NCBI RefSeq assembly: GCF_000025725.1
Contig: NC_013943.1
Coordinates: forward strand, 1,240,001-1,304,000
Length of the DNA: 64,000 nt
DNA from: Denitrovibrio acetiphilus DSM 12809
GTDB taxonomy: Bacteria > Chrysiogenota > Deferribacteres > Deferribacterales > Geovibrionaceae
Direction of reading: 5' to 3'
Part shown: piece after piece, positions 52,498 through 59,873 of the stretch
How the letters are laid out: each line of letters opens with the position of its first letter
Numbering within the stretch: position 1 is the first letter of the stretch
Program-made: the position numbers and the translations under genes
The notes under the pieces: generated by a model
The model's database searches: none
The model's input: only the letters and a program-made list of their open reading frames with translations
What the model was told of the DNA's origin: nothing

Positions 52498-53313
52498 ATG
52501 CGTCAATATTCCGCGGCCATTTATGCTAACGAGAATCTGCTTTTGTCAGAAGTGCTTGAGAGAATAGAAAACGATCTGCCGACATTCGGTATAAACGTTT
52601 ACGGAAGCTCTCTTGCGGGGACTATGGTGACAACAGCGACTGATGAATATCATGTTAATTCTGCTGAAAGTTTTGGTGACGAAGAGATACTTATAGTCCT
52701 CTCGGATCCAAAGGCGGATGTGGATGCTATCAGGAAATTTGACGGCAGTGTGATAGATCTAACAGGTTCCTTTGAAGGGTTGATGGATGAAGTTTTTACC
52801 ATCGAAGACCCTGTTACGTATATCCTGAAAGCTTTGGATGCTGATGTTGCGGCAGCCGTTGCAACAGTGCCTGCTTCCGTGTTTGGCAAGAGCGGTATAG
52901 ATGACCTGCTCAATCAGACAAGGGAGCTTTTTGCGTTCAGCAATGCTGAGACAAAAGTTTTTGATGAGAGATTGGCGTTTAATATGTTTTTTTCTGACGG
53001 CAAAGACAGCTTACTGGCAGGCTACAGAGAGAAACTTAAACAGGATACCGGAGTTGATGTTGATGTTAGGATGATTGCGGTATCGACAGGATTTGTCCTT
53101 GACGTATATTTTAAAAAAGAGGTAAAAAGTAATTTTACTTTTGCGAAAGCATCGGAAGAATCTTTTTCAACTCTTTCCGATGTTATCGGAGCGGACGGAC
53201 TTGTTCTGATCTCTGCTACAGAAACCAGAGCCACTTTCGCAGGGGATTATATACACACAATAGTCAGACAGGTAACTGACGCGCTTAAAGACATAACTGG
53301 AGAGGATGAATGA
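52498..53313 (+). CDS. Aspartate-semialdehyde dehydrogenase-like protein lacking the catalytic cysteine
   Basis: A 271-residue protein that resembles the Asd/Usg family by pattern. ILIVLSDPKADVDAIRKFDG then VIDLTGSF matches the end of the nucleotide-binding domain, PASVFGKSGIDDLLNQTREL (126-144) matches the QAVSGAGxxGxxEL segment of Asd, and AVSTGFVLDVYFKK the later substrate region. The catalytic PNCS motif expected just before is absent (residues 105-125 have no Cys), and the N-terminal GxxGxxG loop is missing. Probably non-enzymatic. It overlaps the next gene as ATGA, coupling it to the IscS-like protein. Family call is inference. Confidence 0.6.
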   Translation: MRQYSAAIYANENLLLSEVLERIENDLPTFGINVYGSSLAGTMVTTATDEYHVNSAESFGDEEILIVLSDPKADVDAIRKFDGSVIDLTGSFEGLMDEVFTIEDPVTYILKALDADVAAAVATVPASVFGKSGIDDLLNQTRELFAFSNAETKVFDERLAFNMFFSDGKDSLLAGYREKLKQDTGVDVDVRMIAVSTGFVLDVYFKKEVKSNFTFAKASEESFSTLSDVIGADGLVLISATETRATFAGDYIHTIVRQVTDALKDITGEDE

Positions 53314-54494
53314 TATATCTTGACAATGTTGCAGGAACAAAGCCCGACCAGCGTGTTATCGAAAAGATGATGCCATTTTTTACAGAGCATTACGGGAATC
53401 CCAGTGCTCACTTTTACCCTATCGGACGTGAAGCTTTTGAAGCTATGGAAGCTGCAAGAGTTCAGGTCGCCGAGTTTATAGGAGCCAAAGCTGACGAGAT
53501 CGTTTTTACGTCCAGCGGTACAGAGTCTAATAATCTTGCCATAAAAGGATTTCTCGGTCATACAGCGAACAAGGGTAAGCATATCATCATCAGTGAAATA
53601 GAGCATTTCTCTGTTGATACCGTGGTTACTAAGCTTTTAAACGACGGATACAAAATAACTAAGCTCAAGGTTGATAATGGCGGTCTAGTTAACCCGGCAG
53701 ACCTTGAGAAAGCTATAAACGAAGATACAGTTCTTGTCTCCATACAGTATGTTAACCCTGAAATAGGGACTATTCAGTATACTGAAAAACTTGGCGAAAT
53801 CTGCAAGTCAAAGGGCGTTGCTTTTCATGTGGATGCAGTTGCAGCAGCAGGTTTTGTTGAAATAGATGTTAACAAACTGAACTGCGATATGCTCTCAATC
53901 GCTTCACAGAACTTTTTCGGACCGAAAGGTGCGGCAGCTCTCTTTATAAAAGAGGGAACCAAGCTTATAGGTCTTATGGATGGAGGTTTTCAGGAGCGTG
54001 GTTACAGGAGCGGGACAGAAAACGTGCCGGCAATAGTCGGTATGGGTGAAGCTTGTGCTTTAGCTAAAGCCGAGATGGGAGACTATGTCCCCAGGCTGGT
54101 TGCTATGCAGAAAAAACTGTGGGAAGGGCTTAGCGGTCAGTTTGATTTCCTTCACTTCACTGGGCACGAATCTCGCAGGAGACCCGGACATGTTAGTTTC
54201 TGGATTGAGTATATCGAAGGGGAATCACTCCTCATGTGGCTCTCTCTGAAAGGGATTGCCTGTGCCAGTGGTTCTGCATGTTCCTCTAATATCCTTGCGG
54301 ATGATGAGGACGATCTTGTGGCATCATCAGTGCTTACAGCCGTTGGTGTTCCTACAGACATTTGTGCCGGTTCCCTTGGTATGTCAATGTCCAGATACAA
54401 TATAGAAGAAGATGTCGACAAAGTTCTTGAGGTTATGCCGGAAACTGTTCAGAAGCTTTGCGAGATGTCTCCTATGTATAACAGAGATAAATAA
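53310..54494 (+). CDS. NifS/IscS-like protein without the PLP-binding lysine
   Basis: A 394-residue protein with the full cysteine desulfurase fold and landmarks: YLDNVAGT start, TSSGTESNNLAIKG, HFSV at the PLP-stacking histidine, GGFQERGYRSGTENV, and the mobile catalytic loop CASGSACSS (Cys324). But where the family has SxHKxxGPKG, this one reads SIASQNFFGPKG: His and the Schiff-base Lys are Gln200 and Asn201. The Asn of VNNEIG is Pro150 and the Gln of DATQS is Ala. A. fulgidus IscS is known to lack the lysine too. Adjacent IscU is normal; this may be a scaffold partner rather than a classical desulfurase. Confidence 0.88.
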   Translation: MIYLDNVAGTKPDQRVIEKMMPFFTEHYGNPSAHFYPIGREAFEAMEAARVQVAEFIGAKADEIVFTSSGTESNNLAIKGFLGHTANKGKHIIISEIEHFSVDTVVTKLLNDGYKITKLKVDNGGLVNPADLEKAINEDTVLVSIQYVNPEIGTIQYTEKLGEICKSKGVAFHVDAVAAAGFVEIDVNKLNCDMLSIASQNFFGPKGAAALFIKEGTKLIGLMDGGFQERGYRSGTENVPAIVGMGEACALAKAEMGDYVPRLVAMQKKLWEGLSGQFDFLHFTGHESRRRPGHVSFWIEYIEGESLLMWLSLKGIACASGSACSSNILADDEDDLVASSVLTAVGVPTDICAGSLGMSMSRYNIEEDVDKVLEVMPETVQKLCEMSPMYNRDK

Positions 54495-54518
54495 GTTCAG
54501 GACCTTCAGGAGGATACA

Positions 54519-54953
54519 ATGGCTAAAGGACCATACAGCGAAAAAGTAATGGATCACTTTATGAACCCAAGAAATATGGGTGAAATAGAAGATGCTAACG
54601 GAATCGGAGAAGTCGGGAATCCGGCTTGTGGCGACGTTATGAAGATATTCCTTAAGATCAATGATGATATGATCGTCGAAGATGTTAAGTTTAAAACATT
54701 TGGCTGCGGAGCTGCTATCGCTTCCAGCTCAATGGCAACAGAGCTTATGATAGGCAAAAGTGTTGAAGAACTTCTTCAGCTAACAAACGATGCTATCGTC
54801 GAAGCTCTCGGCGGACTTCCGCCTGCGAAAATACATTGTTCCGTAATGGCGGAAGAGGCTATCGAAGAAGCTCTTAAAGATTATTATAAGAGTAAAGGCG
54901 AAGATCCTTCTGTTGTTGATGATATGAAAGCCAAAGTAAAGAAAGATAATTAA
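54519..54953 (+). CDS. iscU: Iron-sulfur cluster scaffold protein IscU (NifU N-domain type)
   Basis: A 144-residue scaffold. All ligands are present: Cys37 and Asp39 in GNPACGDVM, Cys63 in FGCGAAIASSS, and His106-Cys107 in PAKIHCSVMAEEAIEEAL. Start MAKGPYSEKVMDHFMNPRN is family-typical. AGGAGG precedes the ATG. It lies 25 bases after the IscS-like gene and 16 before the Nfu-like gene. No IscA, HscAB or Fdx are in the window, so this is a minimal Isc set. Confidence 0.95.
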   Translation: MAKGPYSEKVMDHFMNPRNMGEIEDANGIGEVGNPACGDVMKIFLKINDDMIVEDVKFKTFGCGAAIASSSMATELMIGKSVEELLQLTNDAIVEALGGLPPAKIHCSVMAEEAIEEALKDYYKSKGEDPSVVDDMKAKVKKDN

Positions 54954-54968
54954 TCGGAGGATACACTA

Positions 54969-55196
54969 ATGAGCCTTAAACAAAGAGTAGAAGAAGTTCT
55001 TGATCAGGTCAGACCAACACTTCAGGCTGACGGAGGGGATATCGAGCTTCTTGATGTTTCTGAAGACGGTATAGTAAAAGTTCAGCTTACAGGTGCTTGC
55101 GGCTCTTGTCCTTTCAGCACAATGACTCTCAAACATGGTGTAGAAGCAAGACTCAAAGACATGATTCCAGAAGTTAAAGAAGTTCTTTCCATATAA
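54969..55196 (+). CDS. nfuA: NifU C-terminal-like (Nfu) iron-sulfur carrier
   Basis: A 75-residue Nfu domain: VEEVLDQVRPTLQADGGDIELLD and the cluster-binding GACGSCPFS (Cys44, Cys47), then MTLKHGVEARLKDMIPEV. It probably holds a labile 4Fe-4S cluster as a dimer and hands it to target proteins. Together with IscU it amounts to a split NifU. GGAGG precedes its ATG. A bidirectional terminator follows. Confidence 0.92.
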   Translation: MSLKQRVEEVLDQVRPTLQADGGDIELLDVSEDGIVKVQLTGACGSCPFSTMTLKHGVEARLKDMIPEVKEVLSI

Positions 55197-55217
55197 CAGA
55201 AACTGCTTAAAGAATAA

Positions 55218-55249
55218 TAAAAAAGGGAGCTTTCGGGCTCCCTTTTTTT
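55218..55249. terminator. Bidirectional terminator after the isc-like operon
   Basis: AAAGGGAGC pairs with GCTCCCTTT around a six-base loop, with A-run on the left and seven T on the right. It separates the nfu gene from the convergent CBS gene. Confidence 0.9.
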
Positions 55250-55258
55250 GTTATAAAA

Positions 55259-55672
55259 TTACTTATTAAGAAGTGCTTTCAAAATATCGCCAAGTGTAAC
55301 AAGACCTATAAGGTGCCCGGCATCGTCTACCACAGGGAGTCTGTGACGGAATTTTTCCAGTACGATACGGGCCGCTTCTGTAACATTAGTATCAGCTTTG
55401 ATACTGTACGCAGGGATTTCCATAACGCGTTTGATAGGCTCACTTGTGAGCTCTCTTACGTCTACCAGTGGTATATACTGGGCTTCGTTCAGAATGTCGG
55501 GGAGTGCTTTTGCGACATCTGTTTCGCTGAATGTGGCAAGAACCTTATTGTTTTTGTCCACAACAGGCAGACCGGAAACATTTTTCTTCCTCATTTTGAG
55601 TATGACGTCTTTAATCGTCTCTTCCGGGTCAGCCGTAATCAAATTGGTTGTCATGATCTCAGATACTTTCAT
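55259..55672 (-). CDS. CBS-domain protein
   Basis: A 137-residue protein made of two CBS repeats (about 7-60 and 77-133), e.g. SGLPVVDKNNKVLATFSETDVAKAL and HRLPVVDDAGHLIGLVTLGDI. CBS pairs bind adenine nucleotides and sense energy state. It is the last gene of the minus-strand symporter operon, 17 bases after the acetyl-CoA-synthetase-like gene, with AGGAG in front. The same operon carries another CBS pair in the DUF294 protein. Confidence 0.9.
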   Translation of the reverse strand: MKVSEIMTTNLITADPEETIKDVILKMRKKNVSGLPVVDKNNKVLATFSETDVAKALPDILNEAQYIPLVDVRELTSEPIKRVMEIPAYSIKADTNVTEAARIVLEKFRHRLPVVDDAGHLIGLVTLGDILKALLNK

Positions 55673-55689
55673 CTCTTGAGTCTCCTTTT

Positions 55690-57576
55690 TTACATCTGCA
55701 TTGCGATCTCTTTCAAAAGGTCGCGCAGTATAGCTCCATCTGGTGATTTAGGGATTGTTCTGGAGAATCTGATTTCTCCTGGGAGTGCAACTTCGCCTAT
55801 TTCATCCAGTATTGTTTCTCTTATTTCACGCACGGTCTGGTCATAATAGCTTTCATCAAGCTGCTTATGGAGCACACAGAAAGCTATGAGTTTTTCACCC
55901 CGTTTTTCATCATTGATGTTAATAACGGCGCATTCTTTGACCTTTTCGTATTTTTTAATAGCCTCTTCAATCTGGACAAGGCTGATTCTTTTGCCGCCTA
56001 TGTGCAACACGTCATCTAGCCTTCCGGTTAAGACCATAAATCCGTTCTCATTCAGTTTCCCACCGTCACCTGTACTGAAATAATAGCTGTCGTCAACTTG
56101 CTTCCAGTAAATCTTTTCAAAAGTTCCCGGCTGGTTGTGAATACCGGTGCAGAGTGCGGGGAATGGAGATTTTAGTACAATTTCACCCTGTTTGTCATTA
56201 TCAGAAATAAAATTCTTTGTTGTTTTGTCAAAAAGTACAGCAGGAACAGAGGGTAAACGCTCTGAAACAGTTCCGTACTCAAGCTTGCCATAGCCTGGTA
56301 GGGCTGCAAATATAGCTCCGCCGGCTTCTGTAAGTGAATATATGTCAATAAAAGCAGCTTTATTTTTACAAAGCTTGGCAGATGCCCATTCCAGAATTTC
56401 TTCGGGGAGTTTTTCACCGCCTGTCGCAATTAGCTCCAGTGTTTTAATGTCGCTGAATATCTTTTTTTTCTGTGCCGCATTCATCAGTGATCTAAGCATA
56501 GCTGGAGTGGTGTATAGTTTATTAACGCTGAATTTATCACAAATTTCATAGAACTTTGCTGCATTGTCAGAGTCAATTGAGTCCTCATGTATAAGAACAG
56601 TCTGACCAGCCATAAGCGGACCATAGACAAGATATGAGTGACCTGTTATCCATGATATGTCCGCAGTGCACCAGAATGTATCAGTTTCCTTCATGTCGAA
56701 AAGCATCAGATAAGAAACATATGCCCAGAGCAGATAACCTGCGTAGCTGTAGGTGAGAGCTTTAGGTTCCGCCATATTGGTAGATGTATAGAGCATAAAC
56801 ATTGTGTCATCGGCATTGTGCGGTTCATAGGGGAGGGTGTTTGCATTAGAGTGTTTTTCGTCAGATATAAGGTCGTGATACCATAGATCCCGCAGAGGCT
56901 TCATGTGTACCCGTTTCCTTGTCCTTTCAACAACCACACAATATTTTGGCTCAAAGGTGGCTTTAGAAAGAGCATTATCAAGCTTTTCTTTCATCTTTAT
57001 GTAACCACCGGTTATGGATTCGTCTGTGGTTACAATTATACATGGTTTACAGTCGTTAATGCGTTCTGCCAGTGATTCTGAAGAATAGCTTGCGTGGTAG
57101 ACAACGTGAACGGCACCCAGCTTAGTGCATGCCAGCATAAATATAACAAGTTCAGGCATGTTCGGCATATGGAGCAGAACCCGGTCACCTTGCTTGACAC
57201 CAAGTTTCCGCAGTGCTGCTGAGGTTTTTACTACATCGGAAAATAACGACTGATAAGTATAAACACGCTGCATTCCGTCAGCTCCTATCCATATGAGAGC
57301 TGCTTTATTTTTTTTGGCAGTGGTAAGGTGTTTACGCAGGATATTTTTGAGCGGACACAGCGTACCGCCTTTGAAAAACGTATAGCCGGAAGTTTCGTCC
57401 CCTGTCATGACAGTTTTAAACGGTTCATCCCAAAGGAGATATTTTTCTGCTAAGTATTTGTAAGATTCTTCATAGTTTTCGCCAAAAGAATTTATCTTGT
57501 CAATTTCCTCTTTTGGAAGACTAATTCTTTCAAATTCTCTGAAGTTTCTCTCAAGTTCTTTCAAGTATAAGCTCAT
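55690..57576 (-). CDS. Acetyl-CoA synthetase-like protein with degraded active site
   Basis: A 628-residue protein of the Acs/AMP-ligase fold, recognisable by the length, LLHMPNMPELVIFMLACTKLG, WCTADISWITGHSYLVYGPL, and STGDGGKLNENGFMVLTGRLDD. Two key sites are lost. The phosphate loop, YTSGSTGxPKG in Acs, reads YTSTNMAEPKA (263-273). The catalytic lysine of the C-terminal SGK motif is missing: SPDGAILRDLL (Ala615 in its place). Adenylation of acetate is therefore doubtful. It sits between a cNMP/CBS/DUF294 regulator and a CBS protein in the symporter operon, hinting at a sensory or binding role. Confidence 0.85.
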   Translation of the reverse strand: MSLYLKELERNFREFERISLPKEEIDKINSFGENYEESYKYLAEKYLLWDEPFKTVMTGDETSGYTFFKGGTLCPLKNILRKHLTTAKKNKAALIWIGADGMQRVYTYQSLFSDVVKTSAALRKLGVKQGDRVLLHMPNMPELVIFMLACTKLGAVHVVYHASYSSESLAERINDCKPCIIVTTDESITGGYIKMKEKLDNALSKATFEPKYCVVVERTRKRVHMKPLRDLWYHDLISDEKHSNANTLPYEPHNADDTMFMLYTSTNMAEPKALTYSYAGYLLWAYVSYLMLFDMKETDTFWCTADISWITGHSYLVYGPLMAGQTVLIHEDSIDSDNAAKFYEICDKFSVNKLYTTPAMLRSLMNAAQKKKIFSDIKTLELIATGGEKLPEEILEWASAKLCKNKAAFIDIYSLTEAGGAIFAALPGYGKLEYGTVSERLPSVPAVLFDKTTKNFISDNDKQGEIVLKSPFPALCTGIHNQPGTFEKIYWKQVDDSYYFSTGDGGKLNENGFMVLTGRLDDVLHIGGKRISLVQIEEAIKKYEKVKECAVININDEKRGEKLIAFCVLHKQLDESYYDQTVREIRETILDEIGEVALPGEIRFSRTIPKSPDGAILRDLLKEIAMQM

Positions 57577-57677
57577 TTTAATCCTCAGTTATGACTTTGG
57601 TATATAATATAACGTAATTTTAAGCAATAGTTTCATGATTAGAAAATCTAAAGGCGCCATAATCCTCTTCAATAATA

Positions 57678-59567
57678 CTAAAAAGGCGATCCGCTGAAGT
57701 ATCTGAGTCCGCTGTTTAAAAACTTTGATATGTGGTTCAGGGCATTTTTTAATCTCTCCTGGTTATAGAGAGATAATTTATGTGGATTAACAAATTTATG
57801 CTGTTTTTCGCCTTCTTTTGCCAGAGCTATCTGACTGTTTAATATTATATCCGTCACAATTTCGTAAGCGTGTATCATATTGCTGACAGTTTCTTCTGCC
57901 AGAGTCCCTTGTCTGCCCAGATGTTTCAGCCTCTCAATGGTGTTTAGGTCGCCGAAGGATTTGCTCAGGGTGAAGCATCTGGTGACATCCACGATGAATG
58001 ACAGAGCAGCACGTTTCAGGTTTATTAAACCTTTATATTCTCCTTCTTTTTCAACCACAAACTTTCCGAACAGAGATATAGGTATTTTGAGGTTAGCATC
58101 TGCCTGAAGGGTTTGTAGTAAAAACACCGGTCTCTGTGCTGTTTTAAAAAGGATAAACTGTTTTAGCTCCATGGCAAGTTCAGGTGTCCCTGCCAGCAGT
58201 GCAACGTCAAATGTTATAGAAGACCATCTGAGCCCCTTTTCGCCCGGGTTATCGACCCAGCCGCTGATAAGTTTTTTCCATTCAGATATAGTGTTCTGCA
58301 TTTCAGGGTTTGTAACCATCACATCCCCTTTACAATACTCATATCCTACGAAGTCAAGGTTATCCGAGAGTTTTTTAGCGAAAGCGACAAGATGTCCTTT
58401 GTCTTCTTCCGTTATGTCGTCAGGGAACACAAAGCCGTTGTCCTGGTCAGGGTCAAGCATTGCCTCTTTTCTAGCGACGCTGCCCATAACAATTACGGCA
58501 TGTTTTATCAGACGGATATCTTTTCCGGTTTCTTTCAGGTAGTTGTCAGAGGTAATGCTGTATATACGTTTTTGAATTTCAATATGCATGGATGTCAGGA
58601 CGGGGAGAATCTGACTTGTCAGTTTCGAATTGTTCATCATCTGTTCTGCAATGGTATAAAGCCCGATATGGACTTCTTGAAGTCTTTCGAGTGAGTTGGT
58701 TTCGTTTATATCTATCCCGTATATACTTGCGTCACTGAAAAGTATGCGCAGTATATCCTTACCGGAGATTATTCCCACCGGCTCGCTGTTTCGGACAACA
58801 ACTGCATAGTCCTCATCCTGCTTCTGCATTTCAGACAGGGCGTTGACAAGTGGGTGTTCCGGTGAGAGGTGCACTGGGTTGGGAGTCATATAGTCTTTAA
58901 CATCTGTGCATACGATATCGCAGGAACCATCATTGAAAAGCCTGTATATGACAGATTTTGCCGTGATGACTCCTATGAAACGGTTGTGTTCGCATGTGAC
59001 AACCACAGAGCCTATTTTATGACGTGACATAAGCACGGCTGCGTCTTTTATATTGTCGTCCTCTTTTACTGTCATTACAGGAGACATCATGTATGTTCCC
59101 ACAGACTTAAATGTTGAATGCAGGATAGAATCTGTCTTACTGCCTGAAAGTCCGTTTATACGGGCGAATATAAGCTTCTGCAGCTTCTCTTTAAAGTTAG
59201 CGTAGTCGCTCATCAGTTTGTATATGCATGTTTCAGGGAAAAATATCAGTGAGCACCCTTCGGCACATTTAGCTGTGACAGAATATCTGGATTTTGCAAG
59301 AAAAGTTGAAAGCCCTATTAAGTCGCCTGTGCCGATGGTCAGGCTTGAACCACTGTCGTCAGAATCAAGGAGGACTTTACCATCCAGAAGAAGATAAAGC
59401 CCTTTGTGATATTGATCATTTTTATAAAAAATAACATCTTCATTTTCAAGTTCCACCAGAGAAGAGTTGCTGGTGAGTATTTCGAGTCTTTCAGAGTCCA
59501 CCCCCTGAAATAGATAAAAACGTGTTAGAATTTTGATTATTTCGGATGTGAGCATATCACTCTTCAC
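57678..59567 (-). CDS. Cyclic-nucleotide-binding, CBS and DUF294 nucleotidyltransferase-like protein
   Basis: A 629-residue soluble regulator with four parts: cNMP-binding-like domain (about 10-145, GLYLLLDGKVLL), two CBS repeats (about 165-290), a GlnD-like nucleotidyltransferase domain with GSVARKEAMLDPDQDNGFVF (near 353-372), and the C-terminal DUF294 part. Such proteins recur beside VC_2705-type symporters, as here. The nucleotidyltransferase G-S and D-x-D residues appear kept. Start GTG 59567 overlaps the small membrane gene by 11 bases; ATG 59555 is an alternative. Confidence 0.9.
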   Translation of the reverse strand: MKSDMLTSEIIKILTRFYLFQGVDSERLEILTSNSSLVELENEDVIFYKNDQYHKGLYLLLDGKVLLDSDDSGSSLTIGTGDLIGLSTFLAKSRYSVTAKCAEGCSLIFFPETCIYKLMSDYANFKEKLQKLIFARINGLSGSKTDSILHSTFKSVGTYMMSPVMTVKEDDNIKDAAVLMSRHKIGSVVVTCEHNRFIGVITAKSVIYRLFNDGSCDIVCTDVKDYMTPNPVHLSPEHPLVNALSEMQKQDEDYAVVVRNSEPVGIISGKDILRILFSDASIYGIDINETNSLERLQEVHIGLYTIAEQMMNNSKLTSQILPVLTSMHIEIQKRIYSITSDNYLKETGKDIRLIKHAVIVMGSVARKEAMLDPDQDNGFVFPDDITEEDKGHLVAFAKKLSDNLDFVGYEYCKGDVMVTNPEMQNTISEWKKLISGWVDNPGEKGLRWSSITFDVALLAGTPELAMELKQFILFKTAQRPVFLLQTLQADANLKIPISLFGKFVVEKEGEYKGLINLKRAALSFIVDVTRCFTLSKSFGDLNTIERLKHLGRQGTLAEETVSNMIHAYEIVTDIILNSQIALAKEGEKQHKFVNPHKLSLYNQERLKNALNHISKFLNSGLRYFSGSPF

Positions 59568-59784
59568 ACTCTCTGAGCTGTCTCCTCATCTTTTTGATCT
59601 GCCCGTCAAAGAAGATAGCAAACCCGAAAGAGAGCAGGCTGGTTATCATAAATTCGCCGACATGGATGAACAGATTACCTGTTCGGAGGATATCAGCAAG
59701 CATGCATAGGAGCGCGATAGCTATAAAACCGTTCATTAGATATTTGCGGATTTTTATCCCTTTTTTAATTTTTATTCTGTCCAC
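59557..59784 (-). CDS. Small two-helix membrane protein
   Basis: Not recognised. A 75-residue protein: basic N-terminus (DRIKIKKGIKIRKYL), two hydrophobic segments (about 17-32 and 39-58), and a charged C-terminus (KKMRRQLRECEE). GGAGGCGG lies upstream of its ATG and it overlaps the DUF294 gene, so it is probably a genuine co-translated subunit, perhaps tethering that regulator to the membrane. It follows a hairpin placed after the symporter gene. Confidence 0.7.
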   Translation of the reverse strand: MDRIKIKKGIKIRKYLMNGFIAIALLCMLADILRTGNLFIHVGEFMITSLLSFGFAIFFDGQIKKMRRQLRECEE

Positions 59785-59812
59785 TTTGCCGCCTCCTGAG
59801 AAAGTTGAAAAG

Positions 59813-59840
59813 AGTGGAGCAGGTGTTTTAGACCTGCCCC
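59813..59840 (-). terminator. Attenuator-like hairpin after the symporter gene
   Basis: On the minus strand GGGGCAGGT and ACCTGCTCC pair around a seven-base loop, followed by ACTCTTTTC. The tail is only moderately T-rich; it would lower expression of the regulator genes relative to the symporter. Confidence 0.5.
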
Positions 59841-59873
59841 GATAATTTCAGCACAGTGAATTGTGCCGCTTTG

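Noticed and set aside
53310-54494. IscS-like gene as a pseudogene because the lysine is missing
   Set aside because: Full length, no frameshift or stop, catalytic-loop cysteine and phosphate-binding loop kept, good ribosome binding site and tight operon with IscU; selection on the protein appears intact.
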